Shown piece after piece: positions 15,503 to 16,517 of a DNA stretch of 16,517 nt (positions are counted from its first letter, which is position 1; every line of letters begins with the position of its first letter). The DNA lies in the NCBI GenBank assembly GCA_016297945.1, contig JAEDFR010000050.1, positions 1 to 16,517 of the forward strand. Reading direction: 5' to 3'. A program made the translations under genes and the position numbers. The DNA comes from Lachnospiraceae bacterium. GTDB lineage: Bacteria; Bacillota; Clostridia; Lachnospirales; Lachnospiraceae. The notes beneath the pieces are model-generated. The model saw nothing but the letters and a program-made list of their open reading frames with translations. It had not been told where the DNA came from and did no database searches.

Positions 15503-16291
15503 TTAAAGCAATGCTTGAATTTTCTTTTCTATGACTTTCATATTCAATGGAGAAGCAACTGTCTCATATGTAATAATTAGTCGTTCTCCTAGTATATATC
15601 CATTCTGCTCATAATAATTCAATTTCTTAATTGCCTTATCCAGATATTCCGCATCATCCAACATGCCGAAGTGCTCCCAATATATTTCTCTCCTAGTTTG
15701 CATTTCTAAAATGGTAAAATCCGGATATATCTTACCACCCCCTTTGATAAGTAAAGGTTTTTCATAATGATATGGCAAACCATACTTTTCAAGCATATTT
15801 GCAATTAAGACTTCTGATTTTGAGCGCATCTGCTCCCCTTTATTCGTATAATATTCCGGCATATTTTCTTGAAATCCATTTTTTTCAAACGATAAATTAA
15901 GCCATTCTTTTATATATTTATCAATTGGTTTTTCAATTGGATTTATTAAATCTTGACGTTGAGGTGGCAGATTCGAATACAGACTGTCCAAAGAATTGTT
16001 TTTATAGAATTTATCAAGTTGATCAATTAATTCTTTCTCTTTCCTTGCCAGCAAAAGAACTTTTTGATCATACTTTTGTTGTGCTAATTTTTCTGCTAAT
16101 GTTCTATTCCCTTTACATATGTAATGATACCTTTCATCATTCTCTTTTTCTTTATAATAGTATTGCCATCCGTTTTTATGTCTAACAATTTTCAAATATC
16201 CTTCTATTTCATTTTCTGTTGAATGCTCCTTTGAAGATATTATTGTTTCTAAATACTCTTTTCTTTCATTAATTTCCTTTTCAATACTCAT
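15503..16291 (-). CDS. Putative PD-(D/E)XK-fold nuclease-like protein
   Basis: This 262-residue protein has an N-terminal Lys/Glu-rich coiled region (1-130) and a C-terminal domain resembling restriction endonuclease-fold enzymes. It has RSKSEVLIANML with Glu160, GLPYHYEKPLL (171-181), YPDFTI with Asp191, and YWEHFGM with Glu206. The pattern PD...E fits the active site, but the Lys expected two residues after Glu206 is Phe, so either another Lys serves or catalysis is lost. The gene is visibly more AT-rich than the nad genes, which suggests transfer. AAGGA precedes the ATG at 16291 by about 10 bases. No methyltransferase, helicase or toxin partner lies beside it here. Its only upstream neighbour in view is the 74-bp repeat array. 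The domain call rests on motif order alone. Confidence 0.68.
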   Translation of the reverse strand: MSIEKEINERKEYLETIISSKEHSTENEIEGYLKIVRHKNGWQYYYKEKENDERYHYICKGNRTLAEKLAQQKYDQKVLLLARKEKELIDQLDKFYKNNSLDSLYSNLPPQRQDLINPIEKPIDKYIKEWLNLSFEKNGFQENMPEYYTNKGEQMRSKSEVLIANMLEKYGLPYHYEKPLLIKGGGKIYPDFTILEMQTRREIYWEHFGMLDDAEYLDKAIKKLNYYEQNGYILGERLIITYETVASPLNMKVIEKKIQALL

Positions 16292-16343
16292 ATTAATTCA
16301 TCCTTTCTTTTTGATTTCATACTTTTGTTCTTTGCTTGCTTCT

Positions 16344-16517
16344 CCGGTATGCCCCGTGTCAGAAATTTCCCGGGGAAATCGCTTCCTCGGGCATACCTAT
16401 TCCTCTCGCTTGCTTTTCCGGTATGCCCGGTGACTGAAATTTCCCGTAAAAATCGCTCCCTTGGGCATACCTGTTTCCCTCTCTTGCTTTTCCGGTATGC
16501 CCGGCGGTTGAAATTTC
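16344..16517. repeat. 74-bp tandem repeat array of hairpins, running off the window
   Basis: Units start at 16344, 16418 and 16492, an exact 74-bp period, with the third cut by the window end. Each complete unit contains a 9-bp stem, GGTATGCCC and GGGCATACC (16346-16354 with 16389-16397; 16420-16428 with 16463-16471). The stem arms are identical between units while the 34 bases between them vary. A GAAATTTCCCG motif inside and a CTTGCTTTTCCGG linker are also kept. The period is not a multiple of three, so this is not a protein repeat. Confidence 0.85.

Noticed and set aside
16420..16428. ATGCCCGGT shared between the 74-bp repeats and the palindrome core at 625-633
   Set aside because: Only nine bases agree and the flanking loops differ entirely, so a common origin is not supported by this window.
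16349..16517. Long stop-free plus-strand frame across the 74-bp repeats
   Set aside because: The period is not divisible by three, so each unit is read in a different frame; no ribosome binding site precedes the ATG and the conserved stems explain the sequence better.
16344..16517. The repeat array as a CRISPR
   Set aside because: Units are 74 bp, similar along most of their length and internally palindromic, with no unique spacers of 30-40 bases and no cas genes in view.

Overview
This window looks like chromosomal DNA from a low-GC Firmicute, most likely a Clostridia member of the Lachnospiraceae type. The evidence is strong GGAGG-type ribosome binding sites, AT-rich spacers, a NiaR (3H-domain) niacin regulator beside an oxygen-sensitive quinolinate synthase, and DUF4153 and DUF819 membrane proteins. 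The genus is inference. All twelve supported protein genes lie on the minus strand, so transcription runs from high to low coordinates. I see no rRNA, tRNA, CRISPR array or complete insertion sequence.

Layout in the direction of transcription. (a) At 16344-16517 a 74-bp tandem repeat, each full unit carrying a GGTATGCCC/GGGCATACC stem, runs off the window edge. It lies upstream of an AT-rich gene for a putative PD-(D/E)XK-fold nuclease (15503-16291). (b) A DUF819 membrane protein (14130-15305) has a perfect 10-bp tandem direct repeat in its upstream region. A DUF4153 membrane protein (12255-13931) follows, and four 20-bp-period degenerate repeats lie between the two. (c) A small flavin reductase-like protein (11674-12144) ends at a hairpin terminator. 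(d) The NAD de novo block nadA-nadB-nadC-niaR (11481 to 7576) starts from a well-formed promoter whose -35 box is covered by a 22-bp imperfect palindrome, a plausible NiaR operator. A 27-bp-stem hairpin sits just before nadC. (e) A YhaO/YhaN-type (SbcD/SbcC-like) nuclease-ATPase pair (7535 to 4015) follows niaR and may be co-transcribed with it. (f) An extended -10 promoter with a 10-bp inverted repeat at its start drives a metallophosphatase and truA (3860 to 2207). (g) A PAS-like/GGDEF protein (811-2100) follows, then a 229-bp imperfect palindrome (538-766) and a small helical protein (17-448).

The NAD genes form one pathway. NadB oxidises aspartate to iminoaspartate, NadA condenses it with dihydroxyacetone phosphate to quinolinate, NadC makes nicotinate mononucleotide, and NiaR probably represses the set when niacin is available.

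The most unusual content is non-coding. The 229-bp palindrome has at its core a 54-nt hairpin whose sister copy lies behind the flavin reductase gene, and one base pair differs between the copies by compensatory change. The 74-bp hairpin array at the right edge is also unusual. Several starts given here are shorter than the longest open frame, because the ribosome binding site, and for nadA also the promoter, supports an internal ATG.
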